Assembly: GCF_050003625.1 (NCBI RefSeq)
Contig: NC_134397.1
Coordinates: 219,418,537 to 219,482,536, forward strand
Direction of reading: 5' to 3'
Source of the DNA: Haematobia irritans
Lineage: Eukaryota > Arthropoda > Insecta > Diptera > Muscidae
Length of the DNA stretch: 64,000 nt
This document shows positions 11,160-20,695 of this stretch, piece after piece (position 1 is the first letter of the stretch; each line of letters opens with the position of its first letter). The notes beneath the pieces were generated by a model. The model was not told where the DNA came from, did no database searches, and was given only the letters and a program-made list of their open reading frames with translations. The position numbers and the translations under genes were made by a program.

Positions 11160-12735
11160 AAAATCTTATTTTGAAGCTTTGCATCAAATTTTTGTAGAAA
11201 ATGCATTTCCATAGAAAAATTTTTCAAAATTTCATTTTTATAGAAAATGTTGTCAAAATATTATTTCTGTAGACAATTTTAGCAAAATTTTATTTCAATA
11301 GAAAATTTTTCCAAAAATTTATTTATTATATATTGTTAAAATTTCATTTCTATAGAAAATTTTGTCAACACTTTCTTTCAATAGAAAATTTTGTCAAAAT
11401 TTTATTTTTATAGAAAATTTTTGACAAAATTTTAATTTTAAAGAAAATTTGACAAAATTATATTCTTATAGAAAAGTTTTTTAAAAATTTTATTTCTATA
11501 GAAAATTTTGTCAAAACTTTATTTTTATAAAAAATTTTGTCAAAATATTATTTCTGTAGAAAATTTTAACAAAATTTTATTTCTATAGAAAATTTTTGCA
11601 AAATTTCATTTCCATAAAAAATTTTGTCCACATTTTATTTCAATAGAAAGTTTTGTCAAAACTTTATTTTTATAGAAAATTTTAACAAAATTATATTCTT
11701 ATAGAAAAGTGTGTCAAAATTTTATTTTATTTTGCAAAAATTTATTTATTATATTTTGTCAAAATTTCATTTCTATAGAAAATTTTGTCAAAATTTTAGT
11801 ACAATTAATGACTGTTTATAGTCGGAGTTCTATAGAAAATATTGTCAAAATTTTATTTTTATAGAAAATTTTGTCAAAATTTTATTTTTATAGAAAATTT
11901 TGACAAAATTAAATTCTTATAGAAAATGTTTGTCAAAGTTTTATTTTACACAAAATTTTGTCAAAATTTCATTTCTATAGAAAATTTTGTCCACATTTTA
12001 TTTCAATAGAAAGTTTTGTCAAAATCTCATTTTTATAGAAAATTTTGACAAAATTATATTCTTATAGAAAATTTTGACAAAATTTTAATTCTATTGAAAA
12101 TTTGACAAAATTATATTCATATAGAAAAGTTTTTTTAAAAATTTTATTTCTATAGAAAATTTTGTCAAAATTTTATTTTTATAAAAAATTTTAGCAAAAT
12201 ATTATTTCTATAGAAAATTTTTGCAAAATTTCATTTCAATAGAATTTTTTTCCAAAAATTTATTTATTATATTTTGTTAAAATTTCATTTCTATAGAAAA
12301 TTTTATTTCTATGGAAAATTTCGTCCACACTTGATTTCAATAGAAAGTTTTGTCAAAATTTAATTTCTATAGAAAATTTTGACAAAATTATATTCTTATA
12401 GAAAAGTTTGTCAAAATTTTATTTTATTTTGCAAAAATTTATTTATTATATTTTGTCAAAATATCATTTCTATAGAAAATTTTGTCAAAACTTTTTTTTA
12501 TAGTACTATCAATTACTAACTGTTTATAGTCGGAGTTCCATAGAAAATATTGTCAAAATTTTATTTTTATAGAAAATTTTGACAAAATTTTAATTCTATA
12601 GAAAATGTTGACAAAATTAAATTCTTATAGAAAAAGTTTGTCAAAAATTCTTTCTATAGAAAATATTGTCAAAATTTTATTTTTATAGAAAATTTTGTCA
12701 AAATATTATTTCTGTAGAAAATTTTAACAAAATTT
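11160..12735 (+). repeat. Array of 29-bp AT-rich units (first array)
   Basis: Roughly fifty diverged tandem copies of a 29-bp unit made of the palindrome TTTCTATAGAAA followed by the near-palindrome AAAATTTTGTCAAAATTTT (overlapping AAAA) and an A. Unit length varies slightly by small indels. Substitutions are frequent, so it is old or rapidly diverging. The same unit recurs at 13500-13950, 14095-14910, 15050-15470, 19395-19738, 20695-21795, 35975-36370, 44330-44530 and 44860-44935, in either orientation. Confidence 0.9.
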
Positions 12736-12914
12736 TATTTCTGTTGTTTTGTTTTGTTATTGTTGGTTTTTTTTCTTTAATCATTGTTGTTGTTTTTTTT
12801 TTATTTCAGGTTAAAACCATGCATTGACCAAACTACAAGTGTAGCTTAACCAACAGAGGAAAAGAATGTTTGTCAAATTTATTTGGGCAAAGCTCTATAG
12901 ACGGCAAGATGGTT

Positions 12915-12959
12915 GGATGGACGAACGTTTCGGAATTACCACGTTCCTCATCAGCATCC
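12915..12959 (-). ncRNA. Hammerhead ribozyme, copy 1
   Basis: Read on the minus strand: stem I GGATG; core CTGATGA; stem II GGAAC/ATTCC (outermost pair C-A mismatched, four pairs kept) closing loop GTGGTA; core GAAAC; loop GTTC; cleavage triplet GTC; stem I partner CATCC. All catalytic core bases are present. The predicted cut is between 12920 and 12919. Stem III is very short: A-U, C-G and a G-C pair closing two bases. Confidence 0.85.
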
Positions 12960-13181
12960 TCTACTTGCAGCAGTAGTTCATTAAACCCAAAAGTAGACCA
13001 CACTTGAACCTTCCGAAAAAAGGAAAATAGGAAAAGAGATATGTTTGTATGAATTTATTTCGGCATAAGCCGGATATCATGTAAAACCTTTTTCGGAAGG
13101 TTCAAGTGTGGTTTACTTTTGGGTTTAGTGAACTGCCTGAATTTATTCTCATAATTGGTTGATAGTTTTGCTGCAAGTAGA

Positions 13182-13226
13182 GGATGCTGATGAGGAATGT
13201 GGTAATTCCGAAACGTGCGTCCATCC
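13182..13226 (+). ncRNA. Hammerhead ribozyme, copy 2
   Basis: Stem I GGATG (13182-13186) pairs with CATCC (13222-13226). Core CTGATGA (13187-13193), stem II GGAAT/ATTCC with loop GTGGTA, core GAAAC (13210-13214), loop GTGC, cleavage triplet GTC (13219-13221). Every conserved base of the hammerhead core is intact. The predicted cut follows 13221. Confidence 0.9.
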
Positions 13227-13338
13227 AACCATCTTGCCGTCTATAGGGCTTTGCCCAAATAAATTTGACAAACATTCTTTTCCTCTGTTGGTTAAGCTAC
13301 ACTTGTAGTTTGGTCAATGCATTGTTTTAAGCTGAAAT

Positions 13339-14071
13339 CAGTGTTGCCAGTATTAGGGATTTTTCCCCAAATTGGGGATATTTTTTCGTGAATGGGGACG
13401 ACATTTTTGAGTTGGGGACTTGGGGATTTGGTGGGGAATTTCCATAAATTTGGGGAATTTTGTAGGGTTTTTTTTTGAGAAATCGGTTTAATCTTTTTTA
13501 ACAAAATTTTATTTCTATAGGAAATTTTGCCAAAATTCTATTTCTATAGACAATTTCCATAGACAAAATTTTATTTCTATAGAAAGTTTTGTCAACCTTT
13601 TATTTCTATAGAAAATTTTGTCAAAATTTTATTTCTATATAGAAAAATTTATCAAAATTTTATTTTTATAGAAAATTTTGTCAAAATTTTATTTTTATAG
13701 ATTTTATTAAAATAATTTTATTAAAATTTTATTTCTATAGACATTTTTATTAAAATTTTATTTCCGTAGAAAATTTTGTCAAACTTTTATTTCTATGGAA
13801 ACTTTTGTCAAAATTTTATTTTTATGGAAAATTTTGTTAAAATTTTACTTCTATAGAAAGTTTTGTCAAAATTGTATTTCTATAGAAAATTTTGTCAAAA
13901 TTTTATTTCTGTATAGAAAATTTTGTCAAAATTTTATGTCTATATAATTTTTTTTTAATTGCCAAAAAGGTATTGGTGATTTTTTTGAGGAATTTAAATT
14001 TAATTGGGGATTTTTGGGGACGAAAACATCATAATTTGGGGACAAGAGCCAAAAAAATACTGGCAACACTG
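13339..14071. mobile_element. hAT-type non-autonomous element, 733 bp
   Basis: Perfect 16-bp terminal inverted repeats, CAGTGTTGCCAGTATT (13339-13354) and its complement (14056-14071), bounded by the 8-bp direct repeat GCTGAAAT (13331-13338 and 14072-14079). The 8-bp target duplication and CAG-type ends are the hAT superfamily signature. The interior has GGGGATTTTT/ATTTGGGGA-rich subterminal DNA and a block of 29-bp units, with no transposase. A degenerate end of the same family is at 25669-25684. Confidence 0.9.
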
Positions 14072-15470
14072 GCTGAAATAAAAAAAACAACAACAATTTT
14101 ATTTCTGTAGAAAATTTTAACAAAATTTTATTCCTATAGAAAATTATTGCAAAATTTCATTTCAATAGAAATTTTTTCCAAAAATTTATTTCTATAGAAA
14201 ATTTTGTCAAAATTTCATTTCTATAGAAATTTTTATTCTTATAGAAAATTTTGTCTACATTTTATTTCAATAGAAAGTTTTGTCAAAATTTTATTTTTAT
14301 AGAAAATTTCGACAAAATTATGCTCTTATTTTTTTCTTCAATTTTTTTTTTCAATAGAAAATTTTGTCAAAATTTTATTTCTATAGACGATTTTGCCAAA
14401 ATTTTATTTCTATATAAAATTTTGTCCAAATTTTAATTCTATATAAAATTTTTTCCAAATTTTACTTCTATAGAAAATTTTGTCAAAATTTTATTTCTAT
14501 ATAGAAAATGTTGTAAAAATTTTATTTCTATGTAGAAAATTTTGTGAAAATTTTATTTCTATAGAAAATTTTGCCAAAATTCTATTTCTATAGACAATTT
14601 GGTGAAAAGTTTATTTCTATAGAAAATTTTGTCAAAATTGTATTTCTATAGAAAATTGTGTGAAAATTTTATTAAAATTTTATTTCTATAGACACTTTTA
14701 TTAAAATTTTATTTCCATAGAAAATGTTGTCAAACTTTTATTTCTATGGAAACTTTTGTCAAAATTTTATTTTTATGGAAAATTTTGTTAATATTTTATT
14801 TCTATAGAAAGTTTTTTTAAAATTCTATTTCTATAGAAAATTTTGTCAAAATTTTATTTCTATATAGAAAATTTTGTCAAAATTTTATGCCTATATATAT
14901 TTTTTTTAATAGTCAAAAATGTATTGGGGATTTTTGTGAGGAATTTAAATTTAAATTGGGGATTTTTGGGGACGAAAACATCATAATTTGCGGACAAGAG
15001 CCAAAAAAATACTGGCAACACTGGCTGAAATAAAAAAAAAACAACAACAATTTTATTTCTGTAGAAAATTTTATCAAAATTTTATTCCTATAGAAAATTA
15101 TTGCAAAATTTCATTTCAATAGAAAATTTTTCCAAAAATTTATTTCTATAGAAAATTTTGTCAAAATTTCATTTCTATAGAAATTTTTATTCCTATAGAA
15201 AATTTTGTCTACATTTTATTTCAAAAAAAAAATTTGTCAAAATTTTATTTTTTTAGAAAATTTTGACAAGATTATACTCTTATAGAAAAGTTTGTCAAAA
15301 TTTTATTTCTATAGAAAATTTCGTCAAAATGTTATTTCTATAGAAAATTTTGTCAACATTTTAATTCTACAGAAAATATTGTAAAAATGTTATTTCTATA
15401 AAATATTTTGTCGATATTTCATTTTTATAGAAAATGTTGCCACAATTTTATTTATTAACAGTTTATGCCA
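13500..15470 (+). repeat. 29-bp arrays with a 952-bp segmental duplication
   Basis: More 29-bp units, partly inside the hAT element. A segment covering the end of the hAT element and its right flank is repeated 952 bp downstream: GACAAGAGCC at 14041 matches 14993, and the ACTGGCAACACTG end with GCTGAAAT recurs at about 15011-15031. The second copy lacks the left hAT terminus, so the duplication came after the hAT insertion. Confidence 0.75.
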
Positions 15471-15949
15471 ATTTTTTTTCTATTGGAAATTTTTGTTTTT
15501 ATTTCTATAAAAAAATTGAAGTACCTCTTAATTGGAGTGGAATATTTTGTAAAATCTACCAAAACACCAAGAATTCGACCAATCTACCAAACATTAAAAA
15601 ATCTACCATTTTTGGTAAAATTCTACCAACTGTGGCTGCCATTTGCCCTGGAAATTATGAATACGAGGGTAGTCTTTTATATTCCGAGACAATAGAACAA
15701 ACAATTCTAATCAAATGATGTATACATACAAATGTATACATACTAAATCAGAATGATGACTTCCGGTGGTCATACACGCAAAAAAATAATTCTTTCCTAC
15801 CAAACGAAATTTTAGACAAACAAAGTTCGTTTCTCATTTGCTTTTCGTTGAAAGGAAGTGTATTTGGAAGAAAAGTATATACTTTTTGTGATAAACGTTT
15901 ATTCTTTTCCAGGATGTAAAAACAATTTCATAAAGACTAACTGAAAAAA

Positions 15950-16170
15950 ATCTTTTTCTGGCTAATTGCATTTTCCCTCACATCTTCCTCACTTCCACGA
16001 AGTTTTTTAGTTCTTTAGCACCTTTTTCTGTAATACAAACAATGTAGAAGAAATTATACGATTTTATAAATTTAAAATTTTTTTTTTACCTTTCGCCTGG
16101 ACGGAGAATCGAACCGCGGACCATGCAATTTGTAAGCCAACACACTACCCACTGAGCTATGTAGCCGTTA
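15950..16170 (-). mobile_element. tRNA-derived SINE, family 2
   Basis: On the minus strand the head has a box A-like TAGCTCAGTGGGTAG and a box B-like GGTTCGATTCT (about 16165-16095), followed by a body with AAAAAGGTGCTAAAGAACTA. The body matches 23100-23232, so this is an interspersed family. The acceptor stem does not fold, so it is not a functional tRNA gene. Confidence 0.65.
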
Positions 16171-16274
16171 TTGTCATCAATAGACAATTACCCATATAAG
16201 TTATATTTATATAGCATAGCTTGCGGCGCCCACGAGCCGATTAAACAAAGTTTATTTCACAGAAAAATACATTT

Positions 16275-16365
16275 AGTTGGGCACCATGGAGCAGTGGTTG
16301 CTACGTCTGACTTGCATGCCAAGGGTCGTGGGTTCGATCCCTCCTTCGACCAAAGTTTTTTTTTT
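16275..16365 (+). mobile_element. tRNA-like SINE head, family 3
   Basis: GGGCACCATGGAGCAGTGGT followed by CATGCCAAGGGTCGTGGGTT, CGATCCC and a T-run (16355-16370). The A and B box positions resemble a tRNA promoter, and CTTCGACC and GGTTCGATCC resemble the GGGAGCCACC SINE. No other full copy is in the window. Confidence 0.5.
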
Positions 16366-16829
16366 TTTTTACATATATTCTATTCTATATTAGGAAGATT
16401 CCGAAAAAATGTTCAACATTACATTGTAGTATATTCAATTTTGAACTGTAAAATGTGTCTTATTAAAGACCTAAAGTCAGAAAAGAACAGTGTTTGATAT
16501 AAACGAAATGGACTGTGTTTTTGGTTCAAAAATATCTTTTTTTATTAAAAAAATTAACATTTTGTAACAAACGAATTTTTTTGGTGATAAAAGTGTATAC
16601 TTTTCGAAGCAATTCAAAAAACTCTAACAAAAGAAAAACGTTTTCGGTACACGTTTTCCAAACGTTTTTTTTCTTTGCGTGTATAAACCAAAACAAAAAG
16701 CAATGGAATCCGAAAGTAGCGCAAAATTAGGAATAGGAAAAACTAGGAATATAAATCGGTCGTATGATATATATAAGCGTTCTTTGTTGAATCGTCAAAC
16801 CGAATTAATCGGCTTGAGTTGGAAACAAC

Positions 16830-17414
16830 ATGGTGAACGGACGTATACCCTCGGTCTTTTCAAAGACCTATGTCACTCCTCGTCGTCCTTATGAAAAGGC
16901 ACGCTTGGACCATGAATTGAAGATCATTGGTGAATATGGTCTCCGTAACAAACGTGAGGTATGGCGTGTCAAGTATGCTTTGGCTAAAATCCGTAAGGCT
17001 GCCCGTGAATTGTTGACATTGGAAGAGAAGGACGAAAAAAGATTGTTCCAAGGTAACGCTTTGTTGCGTCGTTTGGTTCGCATTGGCGTCTTGGATGAGT
17101 CTCGCATGAAGCTCGATTACGTGTTGGGTTTGAAAATCGAAGATTTCTTGGAACGCCGTCTCCAAACCCAAGTTTTCAAATTGGGATTGGCCAAGTCCAT
17201 CCATCATGCTCGTGTCTTGATCCGTCAACGTCACATTCGCGTCCGCAAACAAGTGGTCAACATTCACTCATTTGTTGTCCGTTTGGATTCCCAGAAACAC
17301 ATTGACTTCTCATTGAAGTCACCCTTCGGTGGTGGCCGCCCTGGTCGCGTTAAGAGGAAGAACATGAAGAAGATCCAAGGTGGTTCCGGTGGTGCCGAAG
17401 AAGAGGAAGATTAA
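16830..17414 (+). CDS. 40S ribosomal protein S9 (uS4), intronless copy
   Basis: A 194-residue frame covering full-length eukaryotic RpS9. This small-subunit protein binds 18S rRNA early in assembly and helps the decoding centre. The S4 RNA-binding domain is in the second half (about residues 108-170, [20 protein letters not shown] region); the basic RPGRVKRKN and acidic EEEED tail end the protein, as in flies. The start [12 protein letters not shown] matches the family. Oddities: no intron, although animal RpS9 genes normally have introns; AATAAA at 17467 followed by 13 A at 17489-17501, as in a reverse-transcribed mRNA; His146 in VNIHSF where animal orthologues have Pro; His28 in RLDHEL where Gln is usual. 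I read it as a retrocopy with an intact frame. Expression cannot be judged, and a lineage-specific intronless gene is the alternative. Confidence 0.85.
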   Translation: MVNGRIPSVFSKTYVTPRRPYEKARLDHELKIIGEYGLRNKREVWRVKYALAKIRKAARELLTLEEKDEKRLFQGNALLRRLVRIGVLDESRMKLDYVLGLKIEDFLERRLQTQVFKLGLAKSIHHARVLIRQRHIRVRKQVVNIHSFVVRLDSQKHIDFSLKSPFGGGRPGRVKRKNMKKIQGGSGGAEEEED

Positions 17415-17466
17415 ACTGTAATGTTTTCTTAAGGATTTAAACAAAGCTTATTTGTTTATATAAGCT

Positions 17467-17501
17467 AATAAAAATAACTTTTTAAATTAAAAAAAAAAAA
17501 A
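17467..17501 (+). other. Polyadenylation signal and genomic poly(A) tract after RpS9
   Basis: AATAAA at 17467-17472 and 13 consecutive A at 17489-17501 form the 3' end expected of an inserted cDNA. The DNA changes abruptly after the tract into degenerate 153-bp-unit repeat sequence (TCTGTACCGATTTGAATCAT). No clear target-site duplication was found. Confidence 0.6.
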
Positions 17502-17760
17502 TCTGTACCGATTTGAATCATATTTAGCATGCTTAACGATTCCATCAGTTCGTGGAATATTTGAAGCGAATCAAGGTGAAATAATGGTCTTTGGTGGCAA
17601 TCGAGGGATACATGGGACCTATATCTAAATCGGGACTGATTTCAACCAAATTTGGCACATTTGATATCAAATCTGCTGCTTGTGCAAAATTCAAAGCAAA
17701 TCAATATGACACTATGGACTCTGGTATCATATCGCCAGTGTCTATAGTGTGAATAGCCAT
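17502..17760 (-). repeat. Degenerate 153-bp-unit repeat fragment
   Basis: Contains ACCTATATCTAAATCGGGAC, ATTTCAACCAAATTTGGCAC and GACTCTGG, recognisable in reverse as the ATCGGTTCAGATTTAGATAT block of subfamily A. Heavily diverged. Confidence 0.55.
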
Positions 17761-17819
17761 CGAAATGAGAATTAACATAATTCGTATAAGATGGAAAAAT
17801 CTCAACGAATGAGTGTTTA

Positions 17820-18135
17820 GTGCTGTTGTTGGACCCTGCGGAGTAATTTGACCTTATTATGAAAATGAGGTGCGATCAACATGGATTGCACTATCAATTA
17901 ATGACTTTTTTTAGTCGGAGTTGTATTAAATTGATCGGGATGTCATTTACTTTCAACAAGATGGTGCTACAAGCCATGCAAATAAAGAAATCATTGCGAT
18001 TTTACGGAAATGTTTCCGGCCCATATTATCTCTCAAAAATAGTGATCTTAATTTAGTACCGTGATCTTGAGATTTAACACCTTCCGACTTCATTCTTTGG
18101 CCCCTCTGTGATTTGGTTATGCAAATTTTCATGAC
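17820..18135 (+). pseudogene. Mariner-like transposase relic
   Basis: Broken frames give pieces of a mariner/Tc-type DDE transposase in the right order: VVGPCGVI, PYYENEV, then IYFQQDGATSHANKEIIAIL at about 17943-18002, then DLTPSDFILW at about 18070-18100. FQQDGA-x-x-H holds the second catalytic Asp and the xDLTPxDFxLW block is the third-catalytic region. Several stops and frameshifts separate them, and no terminal repeats were seen. Short, old remnant. Confidence 0.65.
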
Positions 18136-18299
18136 ACGTGGCCTTTGCGGCCACTTAGCTGGTACTTATTTTCATTGTTAACGAATATTTTTTACAAAAA
18201 AACTAACAAGATAACATCTCTTGTTGAAACACCCTTTATATGACGTTTGTTAAGATTTTTAATTAATAGTGTTTCGTAGCAATTAATTTTTCACTATTA

Positions 18300-18665
18300 T
18301 GCTTTTGATTTCAGCTTAAACCATGCCCTGACCAAATTACAAGAGTAGCTTAAATATATTTATATCTCATGTTAGCCTGATATCGTAACAGGCAATTGAC
18401 GTCCAAATGCATTATATCTAAATATATTTGTCAAATTTGTTTGGACATAGCCTGCAAAATAGTTATATGGACGGCCGTTTTGGAATTACCACATTCCTCA
18501 TCAGCATCCACCATTTGCAGCAAAACTATCAATAAATTATCAGAATAAATTTGGATAATTCACTAACCCGAAGTGAATTACAATTGACCTGCTGAAAAAC
18601 AGTTTTCGATAGTAGACTTTGCCTTAATAAATTTGTAGAAACATATACCATTTCCTTTGCTAATG
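18300..18665 (-). mobile_element. Diverged hammerhead-repeat single arm
   Basis: GCTTAAACCATGCCCTGACC, then ATTACCACATTCCTCATCAG and TTTGCAGCAAAACTATCAA, show one arm of the ribozyme repeat, clearly older than the other copies. The ribozyme strand is minus. Confidence 0.7.
18465..18509 (-). pseudogene. Inactivated hammerhead ribozyme
   Basis: The core CTGATGA and stem II GGAAT/ATTCC with loop GTGGTA persist. GAAAC has become AAAAC (the invariant G12 is lost), and stem I GGATG now faces CATAT. Loop GGCC and triplet GTC remain. Loss of G12 should abolish cleavage. Confidence 0.8.
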
Positions 18666-19390
18666 TTTTTTTTTTTTTTTACTTCAAAAAATTTATTGCC
18701 CAATTGTACCGTATACAAATACAAAAACCAGCGAAGTCAATTTAACTCGGACTAGTGACAGATTTTTATCTCTGCTCTCAAGTTCCATCCAACTCAAAGT
18801 AATTATTATCCAATAAAATGATTGCACTTTTGGCCACAAAATTAATTTCTTTGACCTAGAGATATTCTAATACATGGCTAAAACTTTTATGCCACCTACT
18901 ACAAAACCTTAATAAATTCAATGCCAAAAAATCTCGGCTATTGTTGAAAATGAATGCCAAAAAAAACAACGAAAATTTATAATCTTTACTACGGTAGGTG
19001 GTTTAGAACAAAAATACAAACTATCCCCAAAATAAATTTTAAGGACAACCTTAACCTTAACATTCAAATAATAACAATAACTATAACAACAGCTATAACA
19101 ATGACGATAACTGGAACTGGAAAGAACAATCATGAATATAATCAAGAAACAACATCGGCTAACCATAGAACCTAACAACTTGGCAACAACATTGACAACA
19201 GCTTCTAGAAATATCCTTGATATGCTATGTCTTTATGTTGCTTTCCAAAATCAAGCACACAGAGCACTTAGTGTCGGGCTTTAAATGCTCGACATCCAAC
19301 TGGGTCGATAATAGAGATGCAATCACGGTTGACACAATTGGTAGAATTCTATCAATGTATATTCTATTGATGTATATTCCTCTCCAACTA
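18666..19390. other. No gene seen
   Basis: AT-rich DNA with ATAACAATAACTATAAC-type simple repeats at 19065-19110. The overlapping 73-, 80- and 86-codon frames look like low-complexity translations. Confidence 0.35.
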
Positions 19391-19394
19391 AGAG

Positions 19395-19738
19395 TTATTT
19401 CACAAATTTTCTATAGAAATAAAATTTTGACAAAATTTTCTATAGAAATAACATTTTGACATAATTTTCTTAAGAAATAAAATTCTGACAAAATTTTCTA
19501 TAGAAATAAAATTTTGACAAAATTTTCTTAAGAAATAAAATTTTGACAAAATCTTTTATAGAAATAAAATGTCAACAAAACTGTTAATTTTGTATAGAAA
19601 TCAAATTTTGACAAAATATTCTATAGAAATAAAGATTTGACAAAATATTCCATAGAAATAAAATTTTGACAAAATTTTTCATAGAAAAAACATTTTGACA
19701 AAATTTTCCATAGAAATAAAATTTTGACTAAATTCTCC
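19395..19738 (-). repeat. 29-bp unit array, reverse orientation
   Basis: About eleven units read as TTTTCTATAGAAATAAAATT followed by TTGACAAAA, the complement of the first array. It ends where a MITE begins at 19742. Confidence 0.85.
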
Positions 19739-19741
19739 ATA

Positions 19742-20202
19742 CACGGACAAAAAAGACTGTTTTTCATATGTTTGGGTGTAAAAATTATATGTTTGGAACT
19801 CAAATTTTTTAACACAATATTTTAAGTGCAAGCATATAATGTTAATAATCTAGCATAACATGTTTGGGACATATATGTTAATATGTTAGAACATATTATG
19901 TTTGGAACATAAAATGTTTGTAAATATAATATGCTTAGATGCAAACATATATTAATTTGGAAATAGCCTATAATAGCCTATATGTGTTTACAAAGAGAGA
20001 TCTAGAGCGCCTTAAAAATATATCCACACAAAGAAAATTTCATTAAAATTTTTTACTACCAGTGTATGCCCTAATGTGAAATATAATATGTTTTAGCAAT
20101 ACAAATAATATTTTGTTGGGACCAATCCTGAAAATATATATGCTTGAAGCAAAATGTGTTTGGGATATATGTCACAGAAGCGTTTTTTTTTTTTTGAGGG
20201 TG
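19742..20202 (+). mobile_element. ATGTTTGG MITE with TA target duplication, 461 bp
   Basis: TA at 19740-19741 and 20203-20204. The left end is CACGGACAAAAAAGAC; the right end on the other strand is CACCCTCAAAAAAAAA. The interior is built from ATATGTTTGG and AACATATTATG motifs. A second copy spans 22688-23663, and a partial inverted copy is near 26395-26470. Confidence 0.7.
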
Positions 20203-20254
20203 TAGAAATAAATTTTTGACAAAATTTTCTATAGAAATAAATTTTTATTGTTGT

Positions 20255-20695
20255 TTTTTTTTATCTCAGCTTAAAGCCATGCATTGACTAAACTACAAGT
20301 GTAGCTTAACCAACAGAGGAAAAGTATGCTTGTCAAATTTATTTGGGCAAAGCCCTATAGACTGCAAGATGGTTGGATGTACAGCTGTTTCGGAATTACC
20401 ACATTCCTCATCAGCATCCTCTACTTGCAGCAAAACTATCAACCAATTATCAGAATAAATTCGGGTAATTCACTCAACCCAACGTGAACTACACTTGAAC
20501 CTCCCGAAAAAGGGTTTGATAGTCGGCTACTGCCTAAACAAATTTGCCAGCATATCTCTTTTCCTTTGCCAAACTCAAATCATCGATTTGTATGTATTTG
20601 GCTGGGTTTGTTTTTGAGCGTGCTTCCTCTATCTTCATTCGTTTTGTTTGTTATTGTTGGCTTCTCTTCAATCGTTATTGTTGTTTTTTTTTTAA
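20255..20695 (-). mobile_element. Hammerhead-ribozyme repeat, single full unit
   Basis: One arm only, from TTATCTCAGCTTAAAGCCAT to GTTATTGTTGGCTTCTC and AATCGTTATTG, about 430 bp. It includes the landmarks TTAACCAACAGAGGAAAAG and TTATTTGGGCAAAG. The ribozyme strand is minus. It sits directly between 29-bp arrays. Confidence 0.8.
20375..20419 (-). ncRNA. Hammerhead ribozyme, copy 3
   Basis: Minus strand: stem I GGATG and CATCC, core CTGATGA, stem II GGAAT/ATTCC with loop GTGGTA, core GAAAC, loop AGCT, triplet GTA. Every core base is present. Stem III closes with A-U where copies 1 and 2 have G-C. Predicted cut between 20380 and 20379. Confidence 0.9.

Larger units (their letters stand above)
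12736..14092. mobile_element. Hammerhead-ribozyme repeat, inverted pair, interrupted by a hAT element
   Basis: Two arms in opposite orientation. The left arm contains TGACCAAACTACAAGTGTAG, TTAACCAACAGAGGAAAAG and TTATTTGGGCAAAG; the right arm carries the complement of each from 13327 back to 13244. Each arm contains one hammerhead ribozyme (12915-12959 minus, 13182-13226 plus), so the ribozyme strands point away from each other. The right arm's tail (GCTGAAAT, then AACAACAACAA) is split by the hAT element at 13339-14071. Both flanks are 29-bp arrays. No protein is encoded. Confidence 0.75.
15773..16683. mobile_element. MITE-like element with CACGCAAA ends, carrying two tRNA-like SINEs
   Basis: TA is followed by CACGCAAAAAAA at 15773-15786. 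The other end (TTTCTTTGCGTG then TA, 16672-16684) is its inverted counterpart. TA target and CAC ends match the other TA/CAC elements in the window. Inside are two SINE-like units in opposite orientation (about 15950-16170 and 16275-16365). No transposase. Confidence 0.6.

Noticed and set aside
16095..16165. Possible tRNA gene
   Set aside because: Boxes A and B are present but the acceptor stem and part of the T stem do not pair, and the body is shared with another SINE copy at 23 kb.
16860..17267. 135-codon antisense frame within RpS9
   Set aside because: Shadow of the RpS9 coding sequence; no homology or composition support.
16779..17520. Target-site duplication around the RpS9 retrocopy
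   Set aside because: The bases after the poly(A) (TCTGTACCGATTT) have no match upstream of the putative 5' end near 16780.
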